A stretch of 64,000 bases of DNA from Bacillus sp. AFS029637 (GCF_002584985.1 NZ_NUPZ01000004.1:1-64000); one strand, 5' to 3'. Shown: positions 10,989 to 19,432, numbered from the stretch's first letter. Numbers and translations are program-made. Notes: a model not told the origin generated them from the sequence alone.

Positions 10989-11366
10989 TTTGCGTTCCAT
11001 TACGGCAAAGTAATTATTTTCATTATCTGCAAAGTTGAACGCTCTACCAGTAGGTAAATCTACAACTTGTCCAACTGTTACGTTTTTCTCAGAAAGATCT
11101 TTATACAGCTGATCTAAGTTGTTAGAGAAGAACATAAGTGAAGGGGTATTAAGATTTAATTCAGGCTGCATCTTCGCAATTAACGCTTTATCGTGAAGGA
11201 CGATGCTTGTGCCGGCTTCTTTTGCTGGTGCAATTTCAATCCAGCGAAATCCTTTTCCGTTATTTTCTTCTGCGATGATTTGGAACCCTACTTTTTCTGT
11301 CCAAAATTGTACGGTTTCATCTTGGTTATTTACATATAGCATAATTTGTCCAACTTGATTAATCAT
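10986..11366 (-). CDS. VOC (glyoxalase/bleomycin resistance) superfamily protein
   Basis: 126 residues with two beta-alpha-beta-beta-beta modules, opening VGQIMLYVNNQDETVQFWTEKVGF and closing GRAFNFADNENNYFAVME, typical of the vicinal oxygen chelate fold. Members bind a metal to open or rearrange small substrates, or sequester drugs. The usual first His ligand of glyoxalase I is replaced here (QIMLYV), so a classic glyoxalase role is unlikely. It is a single gene between terminator and acyltransferase. The function cannot be refined from sequence alone. Confidence 0.8.
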   Translation of the reverse strand: MINQVGQIMLYVNNQDETVQFWTEKVGFQIIAEENNGKGFRWIEIAPAKEAGTSIVLHDKALIAKMQPELNLNTPSLMFFSNNLDQLYKDLSEKNVTVGQVVDLPTGRAFNFADNENNYFAVMERK

Positions 11367-11407
11367 AGATGTCTCCTGCTTTCTTTTCTTATATGCGTAT
11401 AATTATA

Positions 11408-12565
11408 TCAAATATATGGTTTGAATAGTTTTTCATGATTTTTTCGGAGTGCAATCTTCGCCCATTTTATATTTGTCGTAGGAGAAGGTCCTGTAATCCA
11501 TATATGAAATGGTAGTGTGCTACAAATGACCATTGTTGAAATAGATATAACAGCTGTTAATGCAAATAGTAATAGGCTATATAATATAGTATTTTCTTGC
11601 AGTGTGAATAAAGAAAGAAGTTTTGTACATAGTTGCAAGAAGAAAAAATGTGCTAAATAAGCGCCATACGTGTAGTTTCCAATGAATCGTAACGTTTTAT
11701 ATAAGAAACCCCGGCGCTGTACAATTGTAATAGATAACACGTACAGTATCATAATTTCACAGACTATATATAAAAACATGGACGGTTTTAAATAAGTAGA
11801 AACGGTTAAATGAATAGAGTTTGCTCCGTAAAAGCTAAATAGTTCATAATTGATAAACAAAAATAAGATAAAAAATAATATTGTGATAAGCGGTATATGT
11901 TTCATGACGAATAGACGCCAAGTTTTTAGTGCTACAGCGGCAATGCCTCCCATAACGAAATAGAATGAGTAGAATAGAAAGGATCGATCTGTATAATGTA
12001 AAATGGTCGAACTCGTTAATTTTTCTCCATTAAAAATGTAGTGGGAAGAGAACCACATTAAAAGGAAATATAGACATGCAAAGATGGTCATATATTTATA
12101 TATGTCTTTTTTATTTGTTGTTCGTTTTTGAAACCAATAAAATAGTGTGCAAAGTAAAGGGAACAATAAGTGAATTTGGAACATCATAATAACGTACCAA
12201 AGATGAGGTGCGGCCGTTCCGAGTAATAAACTTTTTATTCCGCCTTGTAATGTAATCATGTCGTTTGTTGTTAATAAGTACAGAATAGACCAAAAGAAAT
12301 AAGGAATGAGTAAGTGTGTGGCTTTTTCATAAATATATTCTTTGTATACGAGTTGCTTTGTATAGTGACGAATTAAATGAAATCCAACGATAAATATGAA
12401 TGCAGGTGCTGAAAATTTTGCGAGATTAAATAACATACCCATAATGAGGGATTGTTCAAGTAAGACATTTCCTTGATTCATTGTATATAATAAGGAACTT
12501 TGCAAAACGACAGCAAGAAATGCAATGCTTTGCAAAACTTTAAATTCTGGTGCGCTTTGTGTCAT
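11408..12565 (-). CDS. Acyltransferase 3 family membrane protein
   Basis: 385 residues with about ten hydrophobic segments, the acyltransferase 3 (OafA/YrhL) layout. Such proteins transfer acyl groups, often acetyl, to extracytoplasmic carbohydrates. In place of the usual RxxxR-type first segment it has LQSIAFLAVVLQSSLL, so it belongs to a divergent branch. The start is set at ATG 12565 (MTQSAPEFKV), nine bases after AAGGAG; two in-frame ATGs lie upstream, within or next to that site. It has no polysaccharide gene neighbours, so the acceptor is unknown. Confidence 0.82.
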   Translation of the reverse strand: MTQSAPEFKVLQSIAFLAVVLQSSLLYTMNQGNVLLEQSLIMGMLFNLAKFSAPAFIFIVGFHLIRHYTKQLVYKEYIYEKATHLLIPYFFWSILYLLTTNDMITLQGGIKSLLLGTAAPHLWYVIMMFQIHLLFPLLCTLFYWFQKRTTNKKDIYKYMTIFACLYFLLMWFSSHYIFNGEKLTSSTILHYTDRSFLFYSFYFVMGGIAAVALKTWRLFVMKHIPLITILFFILFLFINYELFSFYGANSIHLTVSTYLKPSMFLYIVCEIMILYVLSITIVQRRGFLYKTLRFIGNYTYGAYLAHFFFLQLCTKLLSLFTLQENTILYSLLLFALTAVISISTMVICSTLPFHIWITGPSPTTNIKWAKIALRKNHEKLFKPYI

Positions 12566-12672
12566 GGTCTCCATCTCCTTTTCCATACATGATTATAGTA
12601 CGGAGAATGGATGAGAGGTGTGGAATATTTGTGAAGATTTTAACAAATTTGTGGCGGGAGGAGATGAATGAA

Positions 12673-12785
12673 ATTATATCAACGATTTTTCGGATATATC
12701 TATCACAACTTCAAATATATCAACGATTTTTTCAATATATCGACGTTTCGACAAGGGATATCGACTTATCAACAAATAACGACAA
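12673..12785. repeat. Dispersed intergenic repeat, copy 2 (compound)
   Basis: Several tandem AATATATC(A/G)ACG units separated by TTTTTC-type spacers, at about 12675, 12694, 12714, 12735 and 12759. It is the longest copy in the window of the ATATATC-CCGG family. Confidence 0.55.
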
Positions 12786-12822
12786 AAAGAGGATGCTCCA
12801 AAATGAGCATCCTCTTTCTATT
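12786..12822. terminator. Terminator of the dicarboxylate symporter gene
   Basis: AAAGAGGATGCTC (12786-12798) pairs with GAGCATCCTCTTT (12805-12817). The A-run upstream gives a U-tract on the minus strand. Confidence 0.88.
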
Positions 12823-12824
12823 TA

Positions 12825-14042
12825 TTAAGCAAATTTATTTTTGATCCAGTTCTTACCTTCTACAAGACGAGCTGTCATTACGGCACAAGCGTTATCCGCT
12901 GTTACGTTTAACATCGTTGCAGGAGGGTCGATGATTGTACTAATTGCTGCGATAATTGGCAGTGCTTCTGGCGGGAATCCGTATAGAGAAACGATTAACA
13001 TTTCACCAATCATACCACCGCCTGGAATAGCGCCCATTACCGTTCCTACTAATAGAGAAACGACAAGTGCGATCGCTAATGTTTTTGGTCCTTCAAATTC
13101 CATGTTGAAAATACCGAATAAGAAAGCGATCTTTAATACGCCGCCTAAAACAGATCCGTCTTTATGAAGTGTAGACCCAAGTAGGACAACTGTTTCACGA
13201 ATGTCTGAAGAAATACCCATTTTCTTCGTTGCTTCTAAGTTCGCTGGAATACTTGCGGCGCTACTACAAGTTGCAAGTGATGTAACTGTAGGAGAGACCA
13301 TGTTCTTCCAAAATATTTGAACACCTTGCTTGCGACCTGCAAGGTATGCATAGAACGTGAAGAATACAAAGAAGTAAATAAGTGAAGCTGGATAATATAC
13401 CATTGCTGCTCGGAAGTAAGTTCCAAGAAGTTGTGGTCCGAATTCACCAACTAATGCTGCGAAGTAAGCAGCAAGTCCGATTGGAGCGTAGTACATAATG
13501 AAAGATACGACTTTCATTGAAATCTCTGCACCAGCTTGTAGGAATGTAGCGAATGGTTTTCCTTTTTCACCAACTGCTGAAGTTGCAATCCCCATTAAGA
13601 TAGAGAAGAAAATAAGAGCTAACATATTTTCACGAGATAGTAACTTCGAGAAGTCAGATACTGTTAGAATACCAACGATTTGATCCGCAACGCTAACAGC
13701 TTTTTCAGCTTTATCAGGTTGTGTTAGTTCTAATACAACACCTTGTGCTGGCGGGAATACTTTCACGATGATAATCATAAAAATAGCAGCTAAAATACTT
13801 GTAAATAAGAAAGTCCCAGCCATACTAGACATAATTTTACCGAAACGTTTTAATCCATCCATATTAGCAATAGATGACGCGATGCTAAAGAACACTAAAG
13901 GTACAACAATCGTAAACATTAAGTTTAAGAAAATGTCACCAAGCGGCTTTAAAACAACTGCATCAGCACCCATGAAATAACCAATGAAACCACCAATTAG
14001 GATAGAAGATAATAAAATAAGTGGAAAGCGATATGCCTTCAT
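12825..14042 (-). CDS. Dicarboxylate/amino acid:cation symporter (DAACS family)
   Basis: 405 residues with eight membrane spans and two hairpins. The family's serine-rich motif (CSSAASIPANLEA, about residue 260), the GSTLHKDGSVLGG hairpin and the C-terminal NVTADNACAVMTARL segment are present. Members import glutamate, aspartate, C4-dicarboxylates or cystine with sodium or protons. The NVTAD segment replaces the NMDG of glutamate/aspartate carriers, so the substrate is uncertain. It is monocistronic. The upstream region up to 14211 holds its promoter and the breakpoint of a decayed PTS gene. Confidence 0.88.
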   Translation of the reverse strand: MKAYRFPLILLSSILIGGFIGYFMGADAVVLKPLGDIFLNLMFTIVVPLVFFSIASSIANMDGLKRFGKIMSSMAGTFLFTSILAAIFMIIIVKVFPPAQGVVLELTQPDKAEKAVSVADQIVGILTVSDFSKLLSRENMLALIFFSILMGIATSAVGEKGKPFATFLQAGAEISMKVVSFIMYYAPIGLAAYFAALVGEFGPQLLGTYFRAAMVYYPASLIYFFVFFTFYAYLAGRKQGVQIFWKNMVSPTVTSLATCSSAASIPANLEATKKMGISSDIRETVVLLGSTLHKDGSVLGGVLKIAFLFGIFNMEFEGPKTLAIALVVSLLVGTVMGAIPGGGMIGEMLIVSLYGFPPEALPIIAAISTIIDPPATMLNVTADNACAVMTARLVEGKNWIKNKFA

Positions 14043-14213
14043 AAATATACCCTCCTATCGATTATAAAAAAAGTCATACTGAATCATTATAGCGAGTTAG
14101 AGTCTTCTTTACTAGGAAAATACCGATAGATGGAATAGCGTGAAAACCGAGAAATTTTTGTTTTTGAGCTCGGCATACAGTTAGAAATCTAGACAAATAT
14201 ATTTGTAACCTAG

Positions 14214-14453
14214 TGGTGGCAGAAAGCTTTAGGGTACCCAGTCAGTGCTACTTTTAATATAATGTCTTTAGTAGCTGTTTTTGGAATCGCTTACAAACTT
14301 GGTGAGTATTATAAAGTGGATGCTTTAGCATCTGGGGGTAAAATTTCTGGTGTTATTTTGCAGCTTATTAACTTTGCACTGGCATTCTTTATTTATTTAC
14401 CATTCTTAAAAATATGGGATAAACAAAAATTGGCGGAAGAACAGGGGGAGTAA
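14214..14453 (+). pseudogene. Remnant of PTS lactose/cellobiose family EIIC
   Basis: The frame opens after a TAG at 14211 and encodes two separated pieces of an EIIC joined together. The first piece (GYPVSATFNIMSLVAVFGIA then KLGEYYKVDALASG) matches the second or third membrane segment region. It runs directly into the extreme C-terminus (KISGVILQLINFALAFFIYL). Comparison with the intact EIIC at 18082 shows that the N-terminal segment and roughly 280 central residues are missing. It lies 9 bases before an intact EIIA gene, the order seen in the functional operon. A 63-codon product from ATG 14262 is possible but would have no transport function. Confidence 0.85.
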
Positions 14454-14462
14454 AGAACTAAA

Positions 14463-14780
14463 ATGGATACGATAGAGACGAAAACTTTTCATTTAATTTT
14501 GCATGGAGGAAATGCAAGAAGTTGTTCAATGGAAGCAATTGATTGCGCAAAACGTGGAGACTTCGAGGGAGCAGAGGCAAAGTTGCAAGAAGCTTTACAT
14601 GAATTGCAAGAGGCACACCGTGTACAAACGGAACTCATACAGAAGGAAGCTGGTGGTGAAAAAACAGAAGTTACCCTTCTGATGGTGCACGCACAAGATC
14701 ATTTAATGAATGCAATTACGGTAAAGGAATTAGCGAGTGAATTTGTAGAATTATATAGGAAGATGGCAGCAGCTGAATGA
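14463..14780 (+). CDS. PTS lactose/cellobiose-type EIIA component
   Basis: 105 residues, complete. The phosphorylated His76 and metal-binding Asp79 lie in the [16 protein letters not shown] signature of the EIIA-Lac family, a trimeric helical protein that passes phosphate from HPr to EIIB. It is clearly paralogous to the EIIA at 19573: most of the C-terminal half is identical. Its own EIIC is a remnant and no EIIB is nearby, so it is an orphan that might serve the intact chb-type system. A GGGGGAG ribosome site is present, and a terminator follows directly. Confidence 0.93.
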   Translation: MDTIETKTFHLILHGGNARSCSMEAIDCAKRGDFEGAEAKLQEALHELQEAHRVQTELIQKEAGGEKTEVTLLMVHAQDHLMNAITVKELASEFVELYRKMAAAE

Positions 14781-14807
14781 ACCTTGCGTATGCAAGGTTT
14801 TTTTATG
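14780..14807 (+). terminator. Terminator after orphan EIIA
   Basis: AACCTTGC pairs with GCAAGGTT around a GTAT loop, followed by T7. Confidence 0.9.
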
Positions 14808-14913
14808 TTTTGAAAAGATACTGTTATGACGAAACGAAGACCACTTACGTAAGATTCCATTTATTATTTTCAATTTTATGTAAAAATAAAAGTATAAAGG
14901 GGGTGGGGAATAG

Positions 14914-15363
14914 ATGAAAGTTCGCATCGAGTTAGACCCATCACAAGTAGATGTAGAAATAATCATAAAAACAAAAGAAGTAACGGACGAAATTCAGCAA
15001 CTTTTAAAAATAATAGAAGGCGGAAATGCGAATCAAATTGTTGGTGTGTTAGATCAGCAATATTATTTGTTGCACTTACATGATATTTATTGGTTTTATA
15101 CAGAGGGAAGAAAAGTTATGGCACAAACGAAGAAAGGGAGTCTTGAGGTGAAAGCTCGCTTATATGAATTAGAGGAACAGTTAGCTAGAAATCGTTTTGC
15201 TAGGTTTTCTAAGTCGATACTTGCGAATTTAGAGCATGTAAAAAGCTTTGAAATGTCTTTTAGTGGTAGCATGTGTGCTCACTTTTCTAATGGAACGAAA
15301 GAATATGTTTCGAGGAAATATGTACCGCTTATTAAAGAGGCTTTAAATATAGGAGGAGGTTAA
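14914..15363 (+). CDS. LytTR-domain DNA-binding protein
   Basis: 149 residues. The C-terminal two-thirds is a LytTR domain (about residues 50-145), with LHDIYWFYTEGRKVMAQT and the closing YVSRKYVPLIKEAL, preceded by a short helical region instead of a receiver domain. Stand-alone LytTR proteins next to a DUF3021 membrane protein are a recurring pair in Firmicutes, where the membrane partner is thought to restrain the regulator. That pairing is seen here, with three bases between the genes. A GGGGGTGGGG-type ribosome site precedes the ATG. The target genes are not evident. Confidence 0.87.
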   Translation: MKVRIELDPSQVDVEIIIKTKEVTDEIQQLLKIIEGGNANQIVGVLDQQYYLLHLHDIYWFYTEGRKVMAQTKKGSLEVKARLYELEEQLARNRFARFSKSILANLEHVKSFEMSFSGSMCAHFSNGTKEYVSRKYVPLIKEALNIGGG

Positions 15364-15366
15364 GAG

Positions 15367-15771
15367 ATGGTTGATAGAGTTATAAATAAAGCGGCTTTTG
15401 GATTAGGGATGGCGATGATATATAGTCTATTGTTTTTATGGATCGGTTATGTAAAAGGGGTAGAAACAGTAGAAATGAAAACATTAATTACGTATTTAGT
15501 TACAGCCAATATAGTAGGGCTTATCTTTTCTTTTGCTTCATTTATTTTTGAAAAAGAAGAATGGAGTATAGTAAAACAGACAAGTATTCACTTTATCATT
15601 TTACTAGGGACATTTTTGCCTACAGCCATTTGGATCGGGTGGGTTCCGAATCGTTTCGGTGCGATTCTTGTTTGTATAGGGAGCTTTATTATGATTTATT
15701 TCATTATATGGCTTGTAATGACACTATATTGGAAACGAAAAATAGAAAAATTAAATCATCAATTAAAATGA
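15367..15771 (+). CDS. DUF3021 membrane protein
   Basis: 134 residues with four hydrophobic segments, at about 10-30, 45-65, 75-95 and 100-125, and a basic C-terminal tail (WKRKIEKLNHQLK). Length and layout fit DUF3021. It directly follows the LytTR gene with a GGAGGTTAAG ribosome site and is co-transcribed. By analogy it is the membrane-bound partner or anti-activator of the LytTR protein; this is family inference, not shown by the sequence. Confidence 0.82.
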   Translation: MVDRVINKAAFGLGMAMIYSLLFLWIGYVKGVETVEMKTLITYLVTANIVGLIFSFASFIFEKEEWSIVKQTSIHFIILLGTFLPTAIWIGWVPNRFGAILVCIGSFIMIYFIIWLVMTLYWKRKIEKLNHQLK

Positions 15772-15792
15772 AAAAATTATGTATGTGTGCGT

Positions 15793-15824
15793 ACCATCAG
15801 TGGAGCTTTCGTTCCACTGATGGT
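15793..15824 (+). terminator. Hairpin after the LytTR/DUF3021 operon
   Basis: A perfect 12-bp stem (ACCATCAGTGGA with its complement) around GCTTTCGT; the following T-run is weak (ATTTAC). Confidence 0.65.
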
Positions 15825-15864
15825 ATTTACAATCCTCCTTTTCATGGATGAGTAAGAGTAATCG

Positions 15865-16236
15865 TTAATCGGTAGTAACGATGTCTCCTATACCACGAAT
15901 TAATTTTTTTATATGAATTTCTTTTGGTTTTAATATATTTACGATATAATCAATCGCTATTTGCGGTTCAACGGTTGTACCGCACGTATAGCAATCAATT
16001 GCTGCAAAATTTTTCTCTGGATACGTGTGAATAGAAAGGTGACTTTCGGATAGCAATACTAATACTGTAACGCCATACGGCTGGAATTTTTTTTTGTTTA
16101 CGCTTAAAACAGTTGCACCAGAGTAATCAGCAGCGGAAACTAAATGATGCTCTAAAAAATGAATATCATTTAATAGGGGAAAATCTACTCCCCATAAATC
16201 TACTATTATATGTCTGCCAAACGTAGAATAGTCCAT
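15865..16236 (-). CDS. speD: S-adenosylmethionine decarboxylase proenzyme
   Basis: 123 residues, the small bacterial class 1B enzyme. It decarboxylates S-adenosylmethionine to supply the aminopropyl donor for spermidine. The self-cleavage site is intact: Glu64-Ser65 in SESHLSIHTYPE, with Ser65 becoming the pyruvoyl group. The processing and catalytic residues His70 and Cys85 are also present. It lies 30 bp after an aminopropyltransferase-like gene on the same strand, so the pair probably forms a polyamine operon. A GGGGGG-type ribosome site precedes the ATG. Confidence 0.95.
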   Translation of the reverse strand: MDYSTFGRHIIVDLWGVDFPLLNDIHFLEHHLVSAADYSGATVLSVNKKKFQPYGVTVLVLLSESHLSIHTYPEKNFAAIDCYTCGTTVEPQIAIDYIVNILKPKEIHIKKLIRGIGDIVTTD

Positions 16237-16266
16237 ATGCTGGTCCCCCCCTTAGTTAAAATATCA

Positions 16267-17334
16267 TCAAAATTGCATTTCTTGTTGATAGCAATGATGT
16301 AGGGTAAGGTTCGATTCTAAATTTAAAACGGCATCGTTACGGTGATCTAAATGTTCTTCTTTAAATTGAAATAAAGGAGCAAGAAGAGAAGGTAATGTTC
16401 GAGGAGTTGGTACTACGTATAATTGTTCAATTTGATTGAGTGCATGTGAGGAGTTAGCAGCAATATGAAATCCCCAGTCCGTTCCGAAAGAAGGAACAAT
16501 TATATGATAGCTTTTTACAATTAATCCGGCATTTTCAATTGTATTACCGATACTCCAATATACAAGAGGTGCATCAGCAGGTGAATTAGATTGGCAGACG
16601 AAAGCACCATCTTCTGTTAAGAACGTAGCTATACGAGCAAAAAGTTCGCTTGTATATAAAGTACTTAATAATTCTGTTGATGGATCAGGAAAATCAATAA
16701 TAATTACATCGTATAAGGAGGAAGGAGAATTTAGAAACTCTTTCGCATCACATACGTGCACATTTACGCGCTCATCAAAAAATGCATTTTTGTTTAAAGA
16801 GACTATTTCTGGTACATTACGAGCTAGATTAATCATCGCCTCGTCTAAATCAACAAGGTCTACATGCATCACAGTTTCATATTTCAAAACTTCTCGTAAG
16901 GCAAGGCCATCGCCGCCACCTAATATGAGAACACGTTTTGGATCAATGACTTTGGACATTATCGGGTGAACAAGCGCTTCATGATAAATTTGTTCATCAA
17001 CGGAACTAAATTGTAGTTGGTTGTCCAAATATAGACGGATATCGCTTACTTGTAGCAAATTAATATTTTGATAATTGCTTTTTTCTTCAAATAAACTCGT
17101 ATGCTCGCTAGCTTGTATTTGTTTTAAAGAAATTTCATCCCATATATCTAAGTTGTGTGAATTTGTTTCTATTATAGGTTCCGATTGTGTTTGTTTGTCT
17201 TGTTTGTCCTGTTTGTTTTGTGTATCTTGCTTGTCTAGCTCAAATTTGTCAGAGTCTAATTCAGAAGACTTGTCTTTTTTAAAGCTCGTTATTCTATAAA
17301 CTTTTATTTTGTTCAGTTTTCTATGCTTTGGCAT
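16267..17334 (-). CDS. Spermidine synthase-like aminopropyltransferase with low-complexity N-terminus
   Basis: 355 residues. The methyltransferase-like core begins near residue 105 and has the cofactor-binding LILGGGDGLALREVL motif, the acidic VDLVDLDEAMI strand and IIDFPDPST in place of the usual catalytic DSTDP. That last variant is the one seen in divergent and membrane-fused spermidine synthases. The first 70 residues are unusual: basic, then an Asp-Lys-Gln repeat (KQDTQNKQDKQDKQTQ) encoded by short DNA repeats at about 17189-17240. It precedes speD, which makes the decarboxylated substrate, so a polyamine role is likely; the acceptor amine is unknown. Confidence 0.85.
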   Translation of the reverse strand: MPKHRKLNKIKVYRITSFKKDKSSELDSDKFELDKQDTQNKQDKQDKQTQSEPIIETNSHNLDIWDEISLKQIQASEHTSLFEEKSNYQNINLLQVSDIRLYLDNQLQFSSVDEQIYHEALVHPIMSKVIDPKRVLILGGGDGLALREVLKYETVMHVDLVDLDEAMINLARNVPEIVSLNKNAFFDERVNVHVCDAKEFLNSPSSLYDVIIIDFPDPSTELLSTLYTSELFARIATFLTEDGAFVCQSNSPADAPLVYWSIGNTIENAGLIVKSYHIIVPSFGTDWGFHIAANSSHALNQIEQLYVVPTPRTLPSLLAPLFQFKEEHLDHRNDAVLNLESNLTLHHCYQQEMQF

Positions 17335-17559
17335 AGGAATCCCCTTTCGAATTGTATTATTTTATTCTATTCTATGTAATTTAATAGATTGTGACTGGAC
17401 GATAGTTAGACGAGTATCTTGAGTAGGTATTTGTTTTTGATTTGAGTCGAAATATTATATTTTTCGTTATTCTGTTTTCACGCTAAAAAATTTTTTTAGT
17501 GTTTTTTTATGTTAAACATAACTAGACAACTAAACACTAATCTATCTTCATACAGTTAT

Positions 17560-17632
17560 GTGTTAAAAGCGTGTTGTTTTATAACACACTGTGTGTTTTT
17601 TGAGTGACACACTAATTGAAAGCGTTAACACA
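17560..17632 (+). promoter_or_regulatory. Probable upstream activating sequences for a sigma-54 activator
   Basis: Repeated dyads: GTGTT-N7-AACAC at 17571-17587, GTGTGT-N10-ACACAC at about 17591-17612, and GTTAACACAC at 17624-17632. They lie 50-120 bp upstream of the -24/-12 promoter, where LevR-type activators bind. Binding is inferred. Confidence 0.65.
17617..17630 (+). promoter_or_regulatory. cre site for CcpA catabolite repression
   Basis: TGAAAGCGTTAACA matches the consensus TGWAANCGNTNWCA at every position. It overlaps the activator repeats, so CcpA could block activation when glucose is present. Confidence 0.85.
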
Positions 17633-17678
17633 CAAAGGAAATACTCGAAAAAGTGCTGATTTTACTGGTTTTAAAAAG

Positions 17679-17697
17679 TTGGCACGCTAATTGCATT
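17679..17697 (+). promoter_or_regulatory. Sigma-54 (-24/-12) promoter of the PTS operon
   Basis: TTGGCACGCTAATTGCATT is a full match to the TTGGCAC-N5-TTGC consensus. GG at 17681-17682 and GC at 17693-17694 have the required 10 bases between them. The gene at 17762 starts about 55 bases after the expected transcription start. Confidence 0.95.
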
Positions 17698-17761
17698 AAT
17701 AAATAGCGTAAAGAAAAATAAATAACATAAATTTTTTATACTATACAAGGGGGATTTTCAA

Positions 17762-18064
17762 ATGAATATTTTATTATGTTGCTCAGCAGGGATGTCTACA
17801 AGTTTACTAGTTACAAAAATGGAAGCGGCTGCAAAAGCTCGTGGTTTAGAAGGAAAGATTTGGGCTGTATCTGGGGATGCAGTAAAAAATAATATCGATC
17901 AAGCAGATGTATTATTACTAGGACCACAAGTTCGTTACATGCTTTCTTCTATGAAAACGCTTGCTGATGAGAAGAACATTGGAATCGATGTTATTAACCC
18001 AATGCACTACGGCATGATGAATGGAGAAGCAGTTTTAGATCACGCACTAACACTTAAAAAATAA
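17762..18064 (+). CDS. chbB: PTS EIIB component, chitobiose/cellobiose type
   Basis: 100 residues. The N-terminal [14 protein letters not shown] contains the P-loop with the phosphorylated cysteine (Cys7) of the lactose/cellobiose/chitobiose EIIB family. It accepts phosphate from EIIA and passes it to the sugar held by EIIC at the membrane. It is the first gene of a five-gene run in chbBCAFG order; GGGGG lies 8 bases before the ATG. It is activated through the sigma-54 promoter upstream. Cellobiose and diacetylchitobiose systems cannot be told apart from EIIB alone. Confidence 0.93.
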   Translation: MNILLCCSAGMSTSLLVTKMEAAAKARGLEGKIWAVSGDAVKNNIDQADVLLLGPQVRYMLSSMKTLADEKNIGIDVINPMHYGMMNGEAVLDHALTLKK

Positions 18065-18081
18065 TTAGGGGGGGAAGCGAA

Positions 18082-19389
18082 ATGCAAAAGTTTATTGCAT
18101 TCATGGAAAAATATATTGTTCCTGTCGCTGGTAAAATTGGATCGCAACGTCACTTAGCGGCGATCCGTGATGGATTTATTGCAGTTATGCCACTTATTTT
18201 AGTTGGTGCACTTGCATCATTAATTAATGGTTTTCCATCTGAAGCTTTCCAAGATTTCATGAAAGGTTTGTTTGGTGAAACGTGGAAACAAGTTGGCGGT
18301 GGAATGTGGACTGGTTCTTTCGCAATTCTAGCATTAATCATAGCATTTACAACAAGTTATAACTTAGCAAAATCTTACGGCGTTGATGGTTTGTCAGCAG
18401 GTATTATTTCATTTGGTGCGTTAATTATTCTTACGCCAACAACACCGAAAGAAGGCGGATTGAACTTAGCTTGGACAGGTGCACAAGGGTTATTCGTAGC
18501 AATTATTGTGGCACTCCTTGTTACTGAAGTATTCCGTTTCTTTGTACAAAGAAACATTACTTTTAAAATGCCTGATGGAGTACCACCAGCAGTTTTAAGA
18601 TCTTTCGCAGCTATAGTTCCAGCATTTGTTATCTTAACAGTAGTTGCAGGTATTCAATTAGCAGTGAAATTAGCTGGTACAAGTGTTCATGAATTTATCT
18701 TTAATACGATTCAATCACCACTGCAAAGTTTAGCAGGGACATTACCAAGTGCAATTGTCATTGTACTTCTCGTTCATCTTCTTTGGTTCTTCGGTTTACA
18801 TGGTCCAAATATCGTTGGTGGTATTATTGAGCCATTATACTTACCGGCATTAGAGAAAAACATGAAGTTATTCCAAGGTGGAACATCTGCATTTGATGTT
18901 CCAAACATTGTTACAAAACCATTCTTCGATACTTTCGTATATCTTGGTGGTTCTGGTGCAACATTAGCGTTCTTAGTAGTGGTATTACTTGTAGCGAAGA
19001 GCGCACAATTACGCGGTGTATCTCGTTTATCAATTGGACCAGGTGCATTCAATATTAACGAACCAGTAATATTTGGTACACCAATTATTTTAAATCCAAT
19101 TTTATTCTTACCGTTTATCCTAACACCAATTGTATTAGTAATTACTTCTTATACAGCTATATCTATTGGTTGGGTACCAAAAACAGTTGTGATGATTCCA
19201 TGGGCAACACCACCAATTATTAGTGGCTATCTTGTAACAGGTGGACATATTTCTGGTGCAATTCTACAGTTATTCAACTTTGTAATTGCGATGGTAATCT
19301 ATTATCCATTCGTTGTATTATGCGACCGTTCTGTTGTTCGTACGGAAAAAGCAGCAGCGCAAGGAAATAACAACTCTGTACCTATGTAA
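18082..19389 (+). CDS. chbC: PTS EIIC permease, chitobiose/cellobiose type
   Basis: 435 residues with about ten membrane segments. The family signature around FNINEPVIFGTPIILNP (residues about 320-335) contains the conserved Asn-Glu-Pro substrate site. It transports and positions a beta-linked disaccharide for phosphorylation. It starts 18 bp after chbB behind GGGGGGGAAG. It ends with a polar tail (KAAAQGNNNSVPM). The intact sequence shows what is missing in the decayed copy at 14214. Confidence 0.94.
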   Translation: MQKFIAFMEKYIVPVAGKIGSQRHLAAIRDGFIAVMPLILVGALASLINGFPSEAFQDFMKGLFGETWKQVGGGMWTGSFAILALIIAFTTSYNLAKSYGVDGLSAGIISFGALIILTPTTPKEGGLNLAWTGAQGLFVAIIVALLVTEVFRFFVQRNITFKMPDGVPPAVLRSFAAIVPAFVILTVVAGIQLAVKLAGTSVHEFIFNTIQSPLQSLAGTLPSAIVIVLLVHLLWFFGLHGPNIVGGIIEPLYLPALEKNMKLFQGGTSAFDVPNIVTKPFFDTFVYLGGSGATLAFLVVVLLVAKSAQLRGVSRLSIGPGAFNINEPVIFGTPIILNPILFLPFILTPIVLVITSYTAISIGWVPKTVVMIPWATPPIISGYLVTGGHISGAILQLFNFVIAMVIYYPFVVLCDRSVVRTEKAAAQGNNNSVPM

Positions 19390-19396
19390 CATAGGG

Positions 19397-19432
19397 ATTG
19401 TTCTCACAGATAACATGATCTGTGAGAACAAT
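19397..19432 (+). terminator. Intercistronic hairpin between chbC and chbA
   Basis: A perfect 15-bp stem (ATTGTTCTCACAGAT at 19397-19411 with 19418-19432) lies 8 bases after the chbC stop. It lacks a good T-run, so it is more likely an RNA processing or stability element, or a partial terminator, than a full stop. Confidence 0.55.

Larger units (their letters stand above)
17335..17761 (+). promoter_or_regulatory. Regulatory region of the chb-type PTS operon
   Basis: 427 bp without a gene. The left end carries the start region of the minus-strand aminopropyltransferase gene. The right part holds stacked control elements: an AGTGTTT/AAACACT dyad around 17495-17540, GTGT-rich repeats (17560-17632), a cre site and a sigma-54 promoter. 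Confidence 0.85.

Noticed and set aside
12550..12828. 92-codon plus-strand frame
   Set aside because: Composed of repeat DNA and a terminator; no ribosome site.
15561..15851. 96-codon frame overlapping the DUF3021 gene
   Set aside because: Out-of-frame shadow of the DUF3021 gene running into its 3' hairpin.
17150..17250. CRISPR-like repeat in the aminopropyltransferase gene
   Set aside because: The short repeats are in-frame coding repeats of an Asp-Lys-Gln tract with no spacers.
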